A stretch of DNA of 64,000 nt from Sphingobacterium puteale (GCF_003627955.1 NZ_RBWS01000015.1:1-64000); one strand, 5' to 3'. Numbered from the stretch's first letter, positions 27,069 through 36,429 are shown. The notes: generated by a model not told the origin, from the letters alone. Made by a program: numbers and translations.

Positions 27069-28043
27069 ATGTCAATACTTGTATATGTAGAAAATACCGA
27101 TGGAAAATTCAAAAAGTCTGCTTTTGAAGTCGTTTCTTATGCGAAAGCCATCGCCGATAATATCAGCACCGACCTTGTTGCCATCTCGATCGGCAACGTC
27201 GCGCAGGATGAACTCGCTACACTGGGCAGCTACGGTGTTTCAAAAGTGCTTACGGTCAATAATGAGCAGCTTTCCTCTTTTGTCAACCAAGCTTATGCGA
27301 GCATTATCGCGGAAGCCGCAAAGAATATAGGCGCTAATTTGCTGGTACTTTCCAACTCTTTTTCCGGCAAAGGTCTAGCACCTCGCATCGCGGCAAAACT
27401 TCATGCTGCACTCGCTGATGGGGCTTTGTCGTTACCGACTATCGAAGGTGAAAAGTTAACCGTCAAAAAGACCGCGTTTTCAAATAAAGCATTTGCTACA
27501 GTGGAATTGACCGCAGCGATCAAAGTGATCGCTTTAAATCCCAATGCTTATGAAACCAAGGTAACTGGAGGTACCGCCGTTGTTGAACCTTTTGCAGCCA
27601 ATATTGCTGCCACGGACTTCTCGACAATTGTTAAAGAAATTGTGCGCGCAACAGATAAAGTTTCCCTACCGGAGGCAGAAATCGTTGTCTCTGCTGGCCG
27701 TGGGCTAAAAGGTCCGGAAAACTGGGGGATGATCGAAGAACTCGCAGATGTCCTTGGTGCCGCGACAGCCTGTTCAAAACCTGTTTCTGATGCAGGATGG
27801 CGCCCACATTCCGAACACGTCGGCCAAACGGGTATCGTTGTAAGTCCCAACCTCTATATTGCTATCGGTATCTCCGGTGCTATCCAACATTTAGCCGGTG
27901 TTAGTTCTTCAAAAACAATTGTAGTGATCAACAAAGATCCCGAAGCACCATTCTTTAAAGTTGCGGATTACGGTATCGTTGGTGATGCATTTGATATTGT
28001 ACCCAAATTGACACAGGCTTTAAAGGCTTACAAAGGTCATTAA
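27069..28043 (+). CDS. etfA: Electron transfer flavoprotein subunit alpha
   Basis: This 324-residue FAD-binding subunit has an N-terminal Rossmann-like domain (MSILVYVENTDGKFKKSAFE). Its conserved C-terminal FAD domain shows VSAGRGLKGPENWGMIEELA, the C(S)KPVSDAGWRPHSEHVGQTG segment and YIAIGISGAIQHLAGVSSSK with NKDPEAPFF. All key FAD-contact motifs are present. It follows etfB and ends at a clear terminator. The acyl-CoA dehydrogenase it serves is not in the window. Confidence 0.97.
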   Translation: MSILVYVENTDGKFKKSAFEVVSYAKAIADNISTDLVAISIGNVAQDELATLGSYGVSKVLTVNNEQLSSFVNQAYASIIAEAAKNIGANLLVLSNSFSGKGLAPRIAAKLHAALADGALSLPTIEGEKLTVKKTAFSNKAFATVELTAAIKVIALNPNAYETKVTGGTAVVEPFAANIAATDFSTIVKEIVRATDKVSLPEAEIVVSAGRGLKGPENWGMIEELADVLGAATACSKPVSDAGWRPHSEHVGQTGIVVSPNLYIAIGISGAIQHLAGVSSSKTIVVINKDPEAPFFKVADYGIVGDAFDIVPKLTQALKAYKGH

Positions 28044-28062
28044 GATTTTACCGCATATTTTC

Positions 28063-28098
28063 CTCCCCATTCATTCCAAACATGATTGGGGAGTTTTT
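28063..28098 (+). terminator. etfBA terminator
   Basis: CTCCCCA (28063-28069) pairs with TGGGGAG (28087-28093) and is followed by five Ts. Confidence 0.8.
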
Positions 28099-28216
28099 AT
28101 TTACCCTTTACCTAATTGCAATTTCCTCGATTAAAAAGGTCGGCGCAATCGAGGGAGATCGATAAATTTGTTTCACACGGAACGTAATTATAATTGCATA
28201 TAAAAGCAAATTTATC

Positions 28217-28224
28217 TAAGTTTG
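28217..28224 (+). promoter_or_regulatory. -7 box TAAGTTTG before the DUF151 gene
   Basis: It lies 20 nt before the ATG at 28245 and rules out the upstream TTG start at 28194. Confidence 0.55.
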
Positions 28225-28244
28225 TAGACCGCTTTGGAATTAAA

Positions 28245-28871
28245 ATGAAGAAAATCAGATTAGATATCGTTGGTTTATCCTATAGTCAAACGCAATCTGG
28301 GGCTTACGCCCTTGTATTGGGAGAAGTGGAGGGCAACAGAAGACTGCCCATCATTATTGGTAGCCATGAAGCTCAAGCCATCGCTATTCGGATAGAAAAA
28401 ATGATTCCAAGCCGTCCCCTTACGCACGACCTGTTTCAGTCCTTTGCAGAATCTTTTGGCATTAAACTCGTCGAAGTACTCATCTACAATCTGATTGAAG
28501 GCATTTTTTATGCAAAGATCATTTGTTCTGACGGCAATAAGATGGTCGAAATTGATGCGCGTACTTCCGACGCGGTTGCCTTGGCAGTTCGTTTTGAAGC
28601 ACCAATTTATGCCTACGAATTTATTATGTCATCTGCAGGGATTATTATTGAAGGACATGAATTCGCATTTTTGGAAAATCTCGACAAAGCCAACAAGGTA
28701 CAAGATCCCAGTATGGTCGAGGTCGAAGAGAAGACTCCTTCCCAATCCGCTAACAACCCTTTTTCTTCGTTGACAGATGAACAACTGGAGCAGGCGCTCA
28801 ACCAGGCATTAACGGAAGAGAACTACGAACAAGCCGCGTTGATTAGGGATGAAATTTCCAAAAGAAAATAA
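28245..28871 (+). CDS. Bifunctional nuclease family protein (DUF151) with UVR motif
   Basis: The 208-residue protein starts MKKIRLDIVGLSYSQTQSGA. A DUF151 domain fills about 1-135 (LPIIIGSHEAQAIAIRIEKM, ARTSDAVALAVRFEAPIYAY). Family members in plants and bacteria show DNase and RNase activity. The C-terminal 35 residues (DEQLEQALNQALTEENYEQA, then ALIRDEISKR) form a UvrB/UvrC-type motif, a short helical hairpin that binds partner proteins. This two-part layout is common in Bacteroidota. No nuclease partner is adjacent. The next gene, a nucleoside symporter, lies 45 nt downstream and may be cotranscribed. Confidence 0.85.
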   Translation: MKKIRLDIVGLSYSQTQSGAYALVLGEVEGNRRLPIIIGSHEAQAIAIRIEKMIPSRPLTHDLFQSFAESFGIKLVEVLIYNLIEGIFYAKIICSDGNKMVEIDARTSDAVALAVRFEAPIYAYEFIMSSAGIIIEGHEFAFLENLDKANKVQDPSMVEVEEKTPSQSANNPFSSLTDEQLEQALNQALTEENYEQAALIRDEISKRK

Positions 28872-28916
28872 CTCCTCTCATTAAAGCGAAACAAAAACTC
28901 TAAATAATATCGTTTT

Positions 28917-30287
28917 ATGTCTATTAAATTAAGATTGACCATTATGAGCTTCTTTCAGTTTTTTGTCTGGGGAGCATGGTTGATTACAATAGCTAACTAT
29001 TGGTTTGGCACAAAGCAATGGGATGGTACACAATTCGGTGCCATCTTCGCTACAATGGGGATAGCTTCGCTATTTATGCCAACATTGATGGGGATAATTG
29101 CTGACCGCTGGATAAATGCTGAAAGACTATATTTTTTCCTTCATTTATCTTATGCTGCTGTTCTTTTCTACTTACCACAAGTTAATGATCCCAACACTTT
29201 TTTTAATGCGATGCTCGCAGCAATGTGTTTCTATATGCCGACATTGGCTCTATCCAACTCTATTGCCTATACCGCATTGAATGAAAACAACTATGATCTG
29301 GTCAAAGCATTCCCCCCTATCCGTGTTTTCGGAACTGTTGGATTTATCGTAGCGATGTGGATCACAAATCTGACAGGTAACAAAGCAACAGCATACCAAT
29401 TTTATATTGCGGGAACAGCGGCCTTGGCCTTGAGTCTCTATGCCTTTACATTACCGAAATGCCCACCTAAAAAATTACAGCAGGAAAGTGCATCTTGGAT
29501 ACAGCTGTTGGGCTTAGAAGCCTTTAAATTATTTGGAAACTATAAAATGGCGCTGTTCTTTATATTTTCCATGTTCTTAGGAGCCGCATTGCAGTTGACC
29601 AACGCGTATGGGGATGTATTTTTGGACGAATTTAAATTCTATCCAAAATTTGCGGAATCCTTTGTGGTGAAATATTCGACAATTATTATGTCGATCTCGC
29701 AGATATCGGAGACGCTTTTTATCTTGGCTATCCCATTTTTTCTGAAGAGATTCGGGATCAAAAAAGTTATGTTGATCTCTATGTTTGCCTGGGTATTACG
29801 TTTTGGGCTGTTCTCATTTGGAGACCCTGCTGGCGGCCTGTGGATGATTGTACTTTCCTGTATCGTTTATGGAATGGCATTTGACTTTTTCAATATCTCA
29901 GGCTCTTTGTTTGTTGAGACATCCACAACATCAAGTATACGTAGTTCTGCTCAAGGCTTATTTATGATGATGACCAATGGTTTCGGAGCAGTATTCGGCA
30001 GTTTTGCATCCGGGTGGATAATCGACCATTATTTCACCAAAAGCTTTCAGAATGGGCAGGATCTGGCCAACTACCTGGATACGGATATCAATGATATGCA
30101 TTTCCTGAATTTCTTAAAAGAGAAAAGTATCTCGCTGTTGCCTGATGGTACCCTGAACAATAATATTATGCTCAAGGACTGGCATGACATCTGGCTAGCC
30201 TTTGCCATCTACACCCTGGTTATCGCAGTACTTTTTGCAATATTCTTTAGACATAAACATGAGCGCGAGCCGCTAAATTCAAAATAA
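28917..30287 (+). CDS. Nucleoside:H+ symporter (NHS/NupG family, MFS)
   Basis: This 456-residue membrane protein has about twelve segments. The first helix, MSFFQFFVWGAWLITIANYW, together with GTQFGAIFATMGIASLFMPT and the GIIADRWINAERLYF loop, is typical of the NupG/XapB nucleoside symporters. PPIRVFGTVGFIVAMWITN and QGLFMMMTNGFGAVFGSFAS are further family segments. It would import nucleosides using the proton gradient. The exact specificity cannot be read from sequence. Confidence 0.87.
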   Translation: MSIKLRLTIMSFFQFFVWGAWLITIANYWFGTKQWDGTQFGAIFATMGIASLFMPTLMGIIADRWINAERLYFFLHLSYAAVLFYLPQVNDPNTFFNAMLAAMCFYMPTLALSNSIAYTALNENNYDLVKAFPPIRVFGTVGFIVAMWITNLTGNKATAYQFYIAGTAALALSLYAFTLPKCPPKKLQQESASWIQLLGLEAFKLFGNYKMALFFIFSMFLGAALQLTNAYGDVFLDEFKFYPKFAESFVVKYSTIIMSISQISETLFILAIPFFLKRFGIKKVMLISMFAWVLRFGLFSFGDPAGGLWMIVLSCIVYGMAFDFFNISGSLFVETSTTSSIRSSAQGLFMMMTNGFGAVFGSFASGWIIDHYFTKSFQNGQDLANYLDTDINDMHFLNFLKEKSISLLPDGTLNNNIMLKDWHDIWLAFAIYTLVIAVLFAIFFRHKHEREPLNSK

Positions 30288-30311
30288 CAAAAAGTCGCAA
30301 ATGCGGCTTTT
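30288..30311 (+). terminator. Hairpin terminator after the nucleoside symporter
   Basis: AAAAAGTCGC and GCGGCTTTTT pair across an AAAT loop with one G-U pair. The T-run runs straight into the next promoter box. Confidence 0.7.
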
Positions 30312-30313
30312 TG

Positions 30314-30321
30314 TATATTTG
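30314..30321 (+). promoter_or_regulatory. -7 box TATATTTG before the MscS-like gene
   Basis: It fits TAnnTTTG and ends 4 nt before the ATG at 30326 and 19 nt before the ATG at 30341. It therefore favours the second start. Confidence 0.5.
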
Positions 30322-30340
30322 CAGGATGCAAAATACATCA

Positions 30341-31639
30341 ATGGAATTGTTAACGGATTCACAATCCCAAATTTACAACTGGACTTTTCAATGGATTAAC
30401 AAGCTAGGTTTGGATAACCAGACCAATCATTTTATCAATTCCATTGTTTTATTATTGCTGGTTGTCTTATTTCTGTTCATTGTCGATTACTTCAGCAAAA
30501 AAACGCTTCTGCTACTCACCATTAAAGCGATCCGGAGAAGCGCCAACCGATTTGACGACTTATTAATCCGGAATAAGACCTTAAAACTGATCGCGCATTT
30601 CGTCCCCATATTAGTTGCCCAATATATCATTCCCATTATTTTTATGGGCTTTCCGAACTGGAAAGAAAATATCAACAAATTATTGGCCATCGCAACCACC
30701 GTCGTCAGTTTGTTGATCATCCATTCCTTATTAAAAAGTATCCGGGATATCCTGCGTACCAAAAAGTCCTTTGCCGATAAACCGTTGGAGAGCTACTTAC
30801 AGGTCTGTCAGATTATCATGTACTTTATCGGCGGCACCATCTGTTTCTCGATCTTGACAGGAAGCTCTCCCTGGTCATTTTTGTTGTCATTAGGAGCAGC
30901 ATCAGCGATCTTAATGTTGGTATTCAAAGATACGATCCTGGGTTTTGTTGCAAGTATACAGGTATCGGCCAATGATTCAATACGTGTAGGGGACTGGATC
31001 GAAATGCCCAAATACGGCGCAGATGGGACGGTAAAGGAAATCAACCTCAATAATGTCAAAGTGCAGAACTTTGACAAGACCATCACGACAATTCCGACAC
31101 ATACCCTATTATCGGATTCCTTTAAAAATTATAGGGGTATGCAGCAATCTGGAGGAAGGCGCCTGAAAAGGGCGATAAATATTAAAATTTCCACGATCCG
31201 ATTTTTGGACAACGAAGAAATCGAAAGACTAAAACACATACAGATTCTCCGTGCCTATATAGAAGATCGCGCGAAGACAATAGACGAATTTAACCGTATT
31301 CATCAGATAGATCCTTCCAGTCCAATAAACGGCAGGAAAATGACCAATCTGGGCATGTTCAGAGCTTATGCGCTTGCCTACCTGCGTCAAAATCCTCAGA
31401 TCCACAAAACCATGCCCTTAATGGTGCGACAATTGGCATCAACCGAACATGGTGTACCGGTCGAACTGTATTTCTTTGTCAATGACATACGGTGGGAATA
31501 TTATGAAGGTATTGTCTCCGATGTTTTTGATCACCTCTTTGCCGCCACAAAATATTTCGACCTTGAGATATTCGAAAATCCGGCTTCGGATGATTTTAGA
31601 CAATTTGTTAGGAAACAACAGATCAATGTACTGAATTAG
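30341..31639 (+). CDS. MscS-family mechanosensitive ion channel
   Basis: This channel protein opens under membrane tension to release solutes after osmotic downshock. ATGs exist at 30326 and 30341; the promoter box favours 30341, giving 432 residues. Five or so membrane segments fill about 30-205. The pore helix and cytoplasmic vestibule follow: SLGAASAILMLVFKDTILGF, SIRVGDWIEMPKYGADGTVK, then IPTHTLLSDSFKNYRGM, all typical of MscS. The long inner-membrane part resembles YbdG-type members rather than the short E. coli MscS. It stands alone and ends at a terminator. Confidence 0.92.
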   Translation: MELLTDSQSQIYNWTFQWINKLGLDNQTNHFINSIVLLLLVVLFLFIVDYFSKKTLLLLTIKAIRRSANRFDDLLIRNKTLKLIAHFVPILVAQYIIPIIFMGFPNWKENINKLLAIATTVVSLLIIHSLLKSIRDILRTKKSFADKPLESYLQVCQIIMYFIGGTICFSILTGSSPWSFLLSLGAASAILMLVFKDTILGFVASIQVSANDSIRVGDWIEMPKYGADGTVKEINLNNVKVQNFDKTITTIPTHTLLSDSFKNYRGMQQSGGRRLKRAINIKISTIRFLDNEEIERLKHIQILRAYIEDRAKTIDEFNRIHQIDPSSPINGRKMTNLGMFRAYALAYLRQNPQIHKTMPLMVRQLASTEHGVPVELYFFVNDIRWEYYEGIVSDVFDHLFAATKYFDLEIFENPASDDFRQFVRKQQINVLN

Positions 31640-31671
31640 TAAAAAAGAAAACAAGATCCATAAAAACAGTG

Positions 31672-31697
31672 AAAGGTAATCCGGGGAGATTACCTTT
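31672..31697 (+). terminator. Terminator of the MscS-like gene
   Basis: AAAGGTAATC (31672-31681) pairs with GATTACCTTT (31688-31697), followed by a T-containing tail. Confidence 0.8.
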
Positions 31698-32030
31698 TCA
31701 CTTTAAAAACAAACTAAATTTTCAGACGTGTTTCACAACAGATCTACACATTAACCCTAACTCTTTATGAATCAAAAATTACTCTACACAAATATAGGAC
31801 TGCTATGTTAAGTCCATCTTAAGGGAACTTTAAACTTAAAACAATTCGACAAATAGTTATTTAAATCATTTAATTCGCATCTTTTATCAATAAATCAGAC
31901 TTCAATACGCTTAAAATAACTCTTGGTTCGTCAACTGAACCAATCCTATAATATTGTGTGCCAAACCTGCTGGAATTGTTTTTCAATTAATTTCTTACCC
32001 CTATTGCAATAGGGCTACTCTGGTATTTCC
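31698..32030. other. Intergenic region with a 16-bp palindrome
   Basis: No gene is visible in these 330 bases between two terminators. A perfect palindrome, CCCTATTGCAATAGGG, lies at 31999-32014 and could be a protein-binding site. Confidence 0.4.
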
Positions 32031-32035
32031 AAAAA

Positions 32036-32059
32036 AAAGGCAATCCGAAGATTGCCTTT
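32036..32059 (-). terminator. Terminator of the phosphoesterase gene
   Basis: A 10-bp stem (32036-32045 with 32050-32059) around a four-base loop is followed on the minus strand by eight Ts. Confidence 0.85.
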
Positions 32060-32080
32060 CCTGGGATAGTAAATACTCAA

Positions 32081-33640
32081 TTATTCTACCACAATACTTT
32101 TCGTCGCGAAATGTTCTCTGTTGAACATATCAACTGCTTTAATTTCTAACTGATATGTCCCAGCTTTAAGTTTCGGCAAATTCGTTACCCACAAATGGCT
32201 GGATTTTTCTGGATTAGATGGGCGGCGAGTTGTCATCAGCTTTTCAGCGGTATCGTATTTCGCTAGGGACTTTAAGAAAGCAGGATCACTCTCGTTAACA
32301 TATTCCATCTCTTTCCAATCTCCTTGGTTAATTCGATAAGCCACTTTGTCCCCTTCCCTACCAATGAAGAAGTTTGCGTAAATGGGGTATCTTTTCGTAT
32401 ACTTTTCGGGTACTACAGAAGCTCCATAAATATCGATCTGATAGCTTGCTGGCTTACCTACCACTTTATAATCGAAACTATATTGATTACCTTCAATTTT
32501 CAAAACGGCATAACCCTTTGGCGTACCGTCCCGCATGGTCGAAACCGGAATTCCCTTTTCGTTCAGCTCCCCTGAATACCAATCCCCTGATGTGGTTCCG
32601 ACATTATATTCGTGGTGCGCATGTTCCTGTTTCCAACCATCTTTCTGTCCATAAAAATATTGGCGTTGAAAATGTGTATGTGCCGAAAGCGAAAGTGTGT
32701 GCTCAAAAGGGGCCAAAATATCAAATAGACGCTGTCTGTCTTCATTGCGAAACACATTTGAGTTTTCATGATATAATGGGATATGGAACGAAAGGACAAT
32801 CAATTTGTCTTTAGCTACCTGCTTTAAGTCATTCTCAACAAAATCCAATTGATCTTTCCGAAAACCTCCAAGATACCCTTTTCCGGTACGTGGATTAGGA
32901 TAGATAATATTGTCCAATACAATGAAGTGTGCATTGCCATAATTAAAGGAATAATTATTAGGGCCAAAAGTTCGCTCAAAAGACTCATCCGAAAGGCTGT
33001 CCGTTTTGGCATCATAGTTCATGTCGTGATTCCCCATGACATTATACCAAGGTAATCCCATCGTAGAAATGACCGACTTGTATTTTGGTTGAAGGGAAAG
33101 ATCGTCACCGACCAAATCTCCTAGACTGATTCCGAATTTAGCGACAGATTTGTCAGCGATTTCATTGATGATGCCCTCCTTAAAAAATCCCAATTCTTCC
33201 TCGGTATATGCTTGTGGGTCACCAAAGACAAAAGCGGAAAAATTGGCTGGCTCATCTTGTTGATATAGCGCAAAGTTCACGCTGGAAGGGATTTTACCCG
33301 TTGCAGTAACACCGGGATACTTTGATGTTGGGCTACCATTAACTTTATGGATATAATAGAATTTTGGATGGTTATTCTCATCTACGGGTACTGCATATCC
33401 CGAAGGTTTGACAACGAAAATGATATTATCATTTCCCACTGGTAATTGATAGTTACCATCTTTATCTGTAGCAACAACTTCGCGACCGTTACTGACCGAA
33501 ACAGATGCTATCCCCTTCTCATTCTTATCTAATTTTCCGTTTCTGTTTACATCTAGAAAAACTTTTCCCTTTGCAAATTCTTGTGCTTGTACTGTCTGGG
33601 CCAGCGCCAAAGAAATGGCCAATGCCATAAATGTTTTCAT
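32081..33640 (-). CDS. Secreted calcineurin-like phosphoesterase
   Basis: This 519-residue protein has a signal peptide (about 1-19, ending TVQAQ). An N-terminal beta domain (about 22-115: FLDVNRNGKLDKNEKGIASV, then DKDGNYQLP) resembles SdrD/Cna-B-like repeats. The metallophosphoesterase core (about 130-340) shows FGDPQ, GDLVGDD, GNHD, SFHIPLY and SAHTH, which supply the two-metal site. A C-terminal beta domain (about 350-519) completes the MetallophosN-Metallophos-MetallophosC layout known in Bacteroidota. The substrate is unknown; phosphodiester or phosphomonoester hydrolysis outside the cytoplasm is likely. It is monocistronic. Confidence 0.9.
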   Translation of the reverse strand: MKTFMALAISLALAQTVQAQEFAKGKVFLDVNRNGKLDKNEKGIASVSVSNGREVVATDKDGNYQLPVGNDNIIFVVKPSGYAVPVDENNHPKFYYIHKVNGSPTSKYPGVTATGKIPSSVNFALYQQDEPANFSAFVFGDPQAYTEEELGFFKEGIINEIADKSVAKFGISLGDLVGDDLSLQPKYKSVISTMGLPWYNVMGNHDMNYDAKTDSLSDESFERTFGPNNYSFNYGNAHFIVLDNIIYPNPRTGKGYLGGFRKDQLDFVENDLKQVAKDKLIVLSFHIPLYHENSNVFRNEDRQRLFDILAPFEHTLSLSAHTHFQRQYFYGQKDGWKQEHAHHEYNVGTTSGDWYSGELNEKGIPVSTMRDGTPKGYAVLKIEGNQYSFDYKVVGKPASYQIDIYGASVVPEKYTKRYPIYANFFIGREGDKVAYRINQGDWKEMEYVNESDPAFLKSLAKYDTAEKLMTTRRPSNPEKSSHLWVTNLPKLKAGTYQLEIKAVDMFNREHFATKSIVVE

Positions 33641-33750
33641 ATCGAACGTTAGTTTTGCCGCTAAAGTACCCTATTAGCATTAAGATAATATCAATTGAAT
33701 ATAAAGGATTCGTAAATATAAACCCGTATCAAGCAGTGACCAACTTAACA

Positions 33751-33861
33751 AATAAGACCTAATTAGTTCTTATATAATAGGGATTTAAATCGGACTTTAT
33801 ACGTGTTTATCCGAATGAGGTCCGAGTGAAGTCCGAATAAGATCCGTATCAAGTCCCTATT
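33751..33861. repeat. Degenerate 11-bp tandem repeats inside an inverted repeat
   Basis: At 33806-33860 five units of 11 bp follow each other: TTTATCCGAAT, GAGGTCCGAGT, GAAGTCCGAAT, AAGATCCGTAT and CAAGTCCCTAT. Weaker units extend back to about 33751. AATAGGGA (33776-33783) and TCCCTATT (33854-33861) form an outer inverted repeat, and CGGACTT/AAGTCCG an inner one. The surrounding 430-base gap has no gene. Confidence 0.65.
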
Positions 33862-34012
33862 AGTCTACTGTTTAATATGAATTTGTCCCCTACTTGATAT
33901 AAAGTTTTCCGACATCATTTCATTCAAATTTTAGCATTATAATGGCGCGAAATTATTTGAATAGTTTGGCTTATCGATAATGGATCCCATTAAATCGGAA
34001 AAAGCGTTAAAA

Positions 34013-34050
34013 AAAGAAGGAGAAACCAAATGCTTGGTCTCTCCTTCTTT
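34013..34050 (-). terminator. Terminator of the 34.1-34.6 kb gene
   Basis: AAAGAAGGAGA pairs with TCTCCTTCTTT, and an inner ACCAA/TTGGT pairing extends the stem. The minus strand continues with a T-run. Confidence 0.8.
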
Positions 34051-34071
34051 CAATAAATATATCTATCCTTA

Positions 34072-34575
34072 TTATCTTGCTTGGGCAGTCGCTAACATAC
34101 GGTTGACTTCGTCTATCATCGATTTGGCGGCATCATGCATCCGTGGATTACCTGCAAAGTCCGCATCTAAAGTGACACGTTTTGATTTATCTTTGTAATT
34201 ATATTCCAGATAAAAACGAGGTACTTTAGAATTTGTTGAATCTTTCTTCCATTCCGGACCTGTCATATCTGTATCCAAATTCCAAAACCCCAATTCCATT
34301 GCTTTGCGGTGCAAATACAATAGATCATCTTTTGTGAACTTTACAGTATCCGTAATTAATGAATCTTGTTTGTCTAAATATTTATAGATACGCGTTTTTG
34401 AATTATATTCATTGACCATATGATTCGGTTCGCCATATTTGAATTCAATGGATTCAAAATCAGCAAAACGGAATGGTGCGTTTTTAATCATATTGCTATA
34501 ATAATAAACACAATACATTAAAAATGGCACAATAATACAAAGGCCTAAAAAAATCTTTTTACTCTTTATTGTCAT
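34072..34575 (-). CDS. Membrane-anchored hypothetical protein
   Basis: This 167-residue protein has one hydrophobic segment at about 8-27 (IFLGLCIIVPFLMYCVYYYS) and an extracytoplasmic domain of mixed alpha/beta character (FADFESIEFKYGEPNHMVNE, FYLEYNYKDKSKRVTLDADF). No family is recognised. A TATTTTTG box at 34592-34599 lies 16 nt upstream and supports the start. It is monocistronic with its own terminator. Confidence 0.75.
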   Translation of the reverse strand: MTIKSKKIFLGLCIIVPFLMYCVYYYSNMIKNAPFRFADFESIEFKYGEPNHMVNEYNSKTRIYKYLDKQDSLITDTVKFTKDDLLYLHRKAMELGFWNLDTDMTGPEWKKDSTNSKVPRFYLEYNYKDKSKRVTLDADFAGNPRMHDAAKSMIDEVNRMLATAQAR

Positions 34576-34666
34576 TTCTATAAAATTTTGACAAAAATAA
34601 GGATTTATATAGGGTATAAAAGTTTATGTCAAGATATGACATAAAACCTACATGGATTTCACCAGG

Positions 34667-35239
34667 TTAGATCTTTGGAGAACCTGCATCAACGAAAGTT
34701 TTGGCGTACCAGCTATCCGTCAGATCTGATATAATAACCCCTTTACGCGTTGAGACATGAACAAATTTATTGTTGTGTAAGTATACGCCCACATGGTCAA
34801 TCCCATTCTTACCAAAAGAAAAAAACACCAAATCACCTTCTTCCAATTTCTGAGGTTTCTTTCTTTTCACAATGCCTTCCATATCGCGTGATGTCCTTGG
34901 AAGATTACCTTTGTAGACTTCGATATATAACAGATTAACAAAACCCGAACAATCCACTCCACTTTTGGTCTGTCCCCCCATTCGATGCGGTATTCCCATC
35001 CAATCGTCGATAAATGAATAGAGCTGTGGGTTTAACTTCTTTGTATTTACATTCAGTAAGGAGGCATAATTATCAAGACGAGATCCAGAAAAGGTTTTTC
35101 CCCGCGCCGAGCTCGCATCTGTCAACACCGAACCACTGGAGGAACGAGAACCGGAGGTAAGTACCTTTTTCTTCGTTGAACAACTGCTCAAGAATAGGAG
35201 TGCGCTTAAACAGAAGATAAAATAAGACTTAGCAATCAT
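34667..35239 (-). CDS. NlpC/P60 (C40) peptidase lipoprotein
   Basis: The frame is open from 35332, but the ATG at 35239 gives a lipoprotein signal (MIAKSYFIFCLSALLFLSSC, Cys20), and a TAAGTTTG box (35266-35273) lies 26 nt upstream. The 190-residue product has a Ser-rich linker and an NlpC/P60 domain with the catalytic triad C97 (GVDCSGFVN), H149 (GIDHVGVYL) and H161 (FVHVST). Such enzymes cut peptide bonds in cell-wall stem peptides (gamma-D-Glu to diamino acid). GDLVFFSFG and LPRTSRDM are further family segments. It probably works at the outer membrane on peptidoglycan turnover. Confidence 0.92.
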   Translation of the reverse strand: MIAKSYFIFCLSALLFLSSCSTKKKVLTSGSRSSSGSVLTDASSARGKTFSGSRLDNYASLLNVNTKKLNPQLYSFIDDWMGIPHRMGGQTKSGVDCSGFVNLLYIEVYKGNLPRTSRDMEGIVKRKKPQKLEEGDLVFFSFGKNGIDHVGVYLHNNKFVHVSTRKGVIISDLTDSWYAKTFVDAGSPKI

Positions 35240-35265
35240 TATGTTCGATTTACTTTCCTGTAAGA

Positions 35266-35273
35266 CAAACTTA
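35266..35273 (-). promoter_or_regulatory. -7 box of the NlpC/P60 gene
   Basis: Minus-strand TAAGTTTG lies 26 nt before the ATG at 35239 and inside the longer frame, so it argues against the longer start. Confidence 0.5.
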
Positions 35274-35532
35274 AATAAATTGCTCCTGATATACAACCTA
35301 TTTACCCCCTTCATAAAAAACAATTTATTCATTCTCCCTATTTTATTGATAAGCTATTCGTTATAAAGGATTATTTCCATGTACTGAGTAATTAGGATTG
35401 GTTGATCTTCATTGAAGCTTTTAGTTCAACTATCCTCAATAGCTGCGGATCTATCCTTTTCCATACCAAGAACGAAGGATCGGAAAAAGAATTGTCCAGA
35501 AATCGTAACTTTGCCGCCTAATTTATTTGAGA

Positions 35533-36429
35533 ATGGAAAAATTAAAAGGGGCATTAGCCGTCTTTTTAGGTGCGAGTAGTTTTGGGATACTATCAACGTT
35601 TGTAAAAAAAGCATATGGCCAGGGGCTTACTTTAGGAGAAGTAACAGGGATTCAGGTATTATTTGGCATGCTTATGCTTTGGCTTATCTTTATCGTGATC
35701 AAGCTATTTTCTGGAAAAACCTTTCGATCTTCAACTAAAAAATCATCTTGGGTCAAAATATTGATCAGTGGTACATCAACGGGGCTTGTGAGTGTCTTAT
35801 ACTATAAATGTGTGCAGCTGGTGCCGGCATCTCTTGCTATTGTCCTACTGATGCAGTATATATGGATCGGTGTGGTCATTGAATTTATCTTTTTCAAAAC
35901 AAAACCATCAAAAAACAACTTGATCGGTATTGGTATCGTATTGATTGCAACGTTATTGGCAACAGGGCTCATTGAGAAAGGACTGGAGGATCTCAACTTA
36001 ACGGGCCTGTTATTTGGACTTTTGGCTGCTACGGCTTATTCTGTATTCATGATCGTGAATGGCCGTGTAGGCAATGATTATCATCCGATCCAAAAAAGTG
36101 CAATCATGGTAACAGGTTCCTGTATTTTGATTTTCACGTTATTTCCACCGAACTATTTATTTAATGGTCAATTTGACGCTAATTTTCTGCATTTTGGTCT
36201 GATTCTATCTTTATTTGGCACCGTCATTCCACCATTGCTATTCGCTTATGGTTTACCAAAAACGGGCTTCTCTTTAGGTGGAATATTAAGTTCTGCAGAA
36301 TTGCCTGTAGCAACCTGCATGTCTTATTTTATATTACATGAATCCGTTTCGTTGGTACAATGGATCGGTGTTCTTTTGATTTTAGGGACAGTGATCTGGT
36401 TAAATGCCGCAAAAAGCAGTGCGCACTAA
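35533..36429 (+). CDS. EamA/DMT-family transporter
   Basis: This 298-residue protein has ten predicted membrane segments in two EamA repeats. The first begins LKGALAVFLGASSFGILSTF and the second LNLTGLLFGLLAATAYSVFM. Members export amino acids or other small metabolites; specificity cannot be told. A TTG at 35527 precedes the ATG at 35533, and the ATG is preferred. TAACTTTG at 35506-35513 lies 19 nt upstream. It is convergent with mtaB. Confidence 0.9.
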   Translation: MEKLKGALAVFLGASSFGILSTFVKKAYGQGLTLGEVTGIQVLFGMLMLWLIFIVIKLFSGKTFRSSTKKSSWVKILISGTSTGLVSVLYYKCVQLVPASLAIVLLMQYIWIGVVIEFIFFKTKPSKNNLIGIGIVLIATLLATGLIEKGLEDLNLTGLLFGLLAATAYSVFMIVNGRVGNDYHPIQKSAIMVTGSCILIFTLFPPNYLFNGQFDANFLHFGLILSLFGTVIPPLLFAYGLPKTGFSLGGILSSAELPVATCMSYFILHESVSLVQWIGVLLILGTVIWLNAAKSSAH

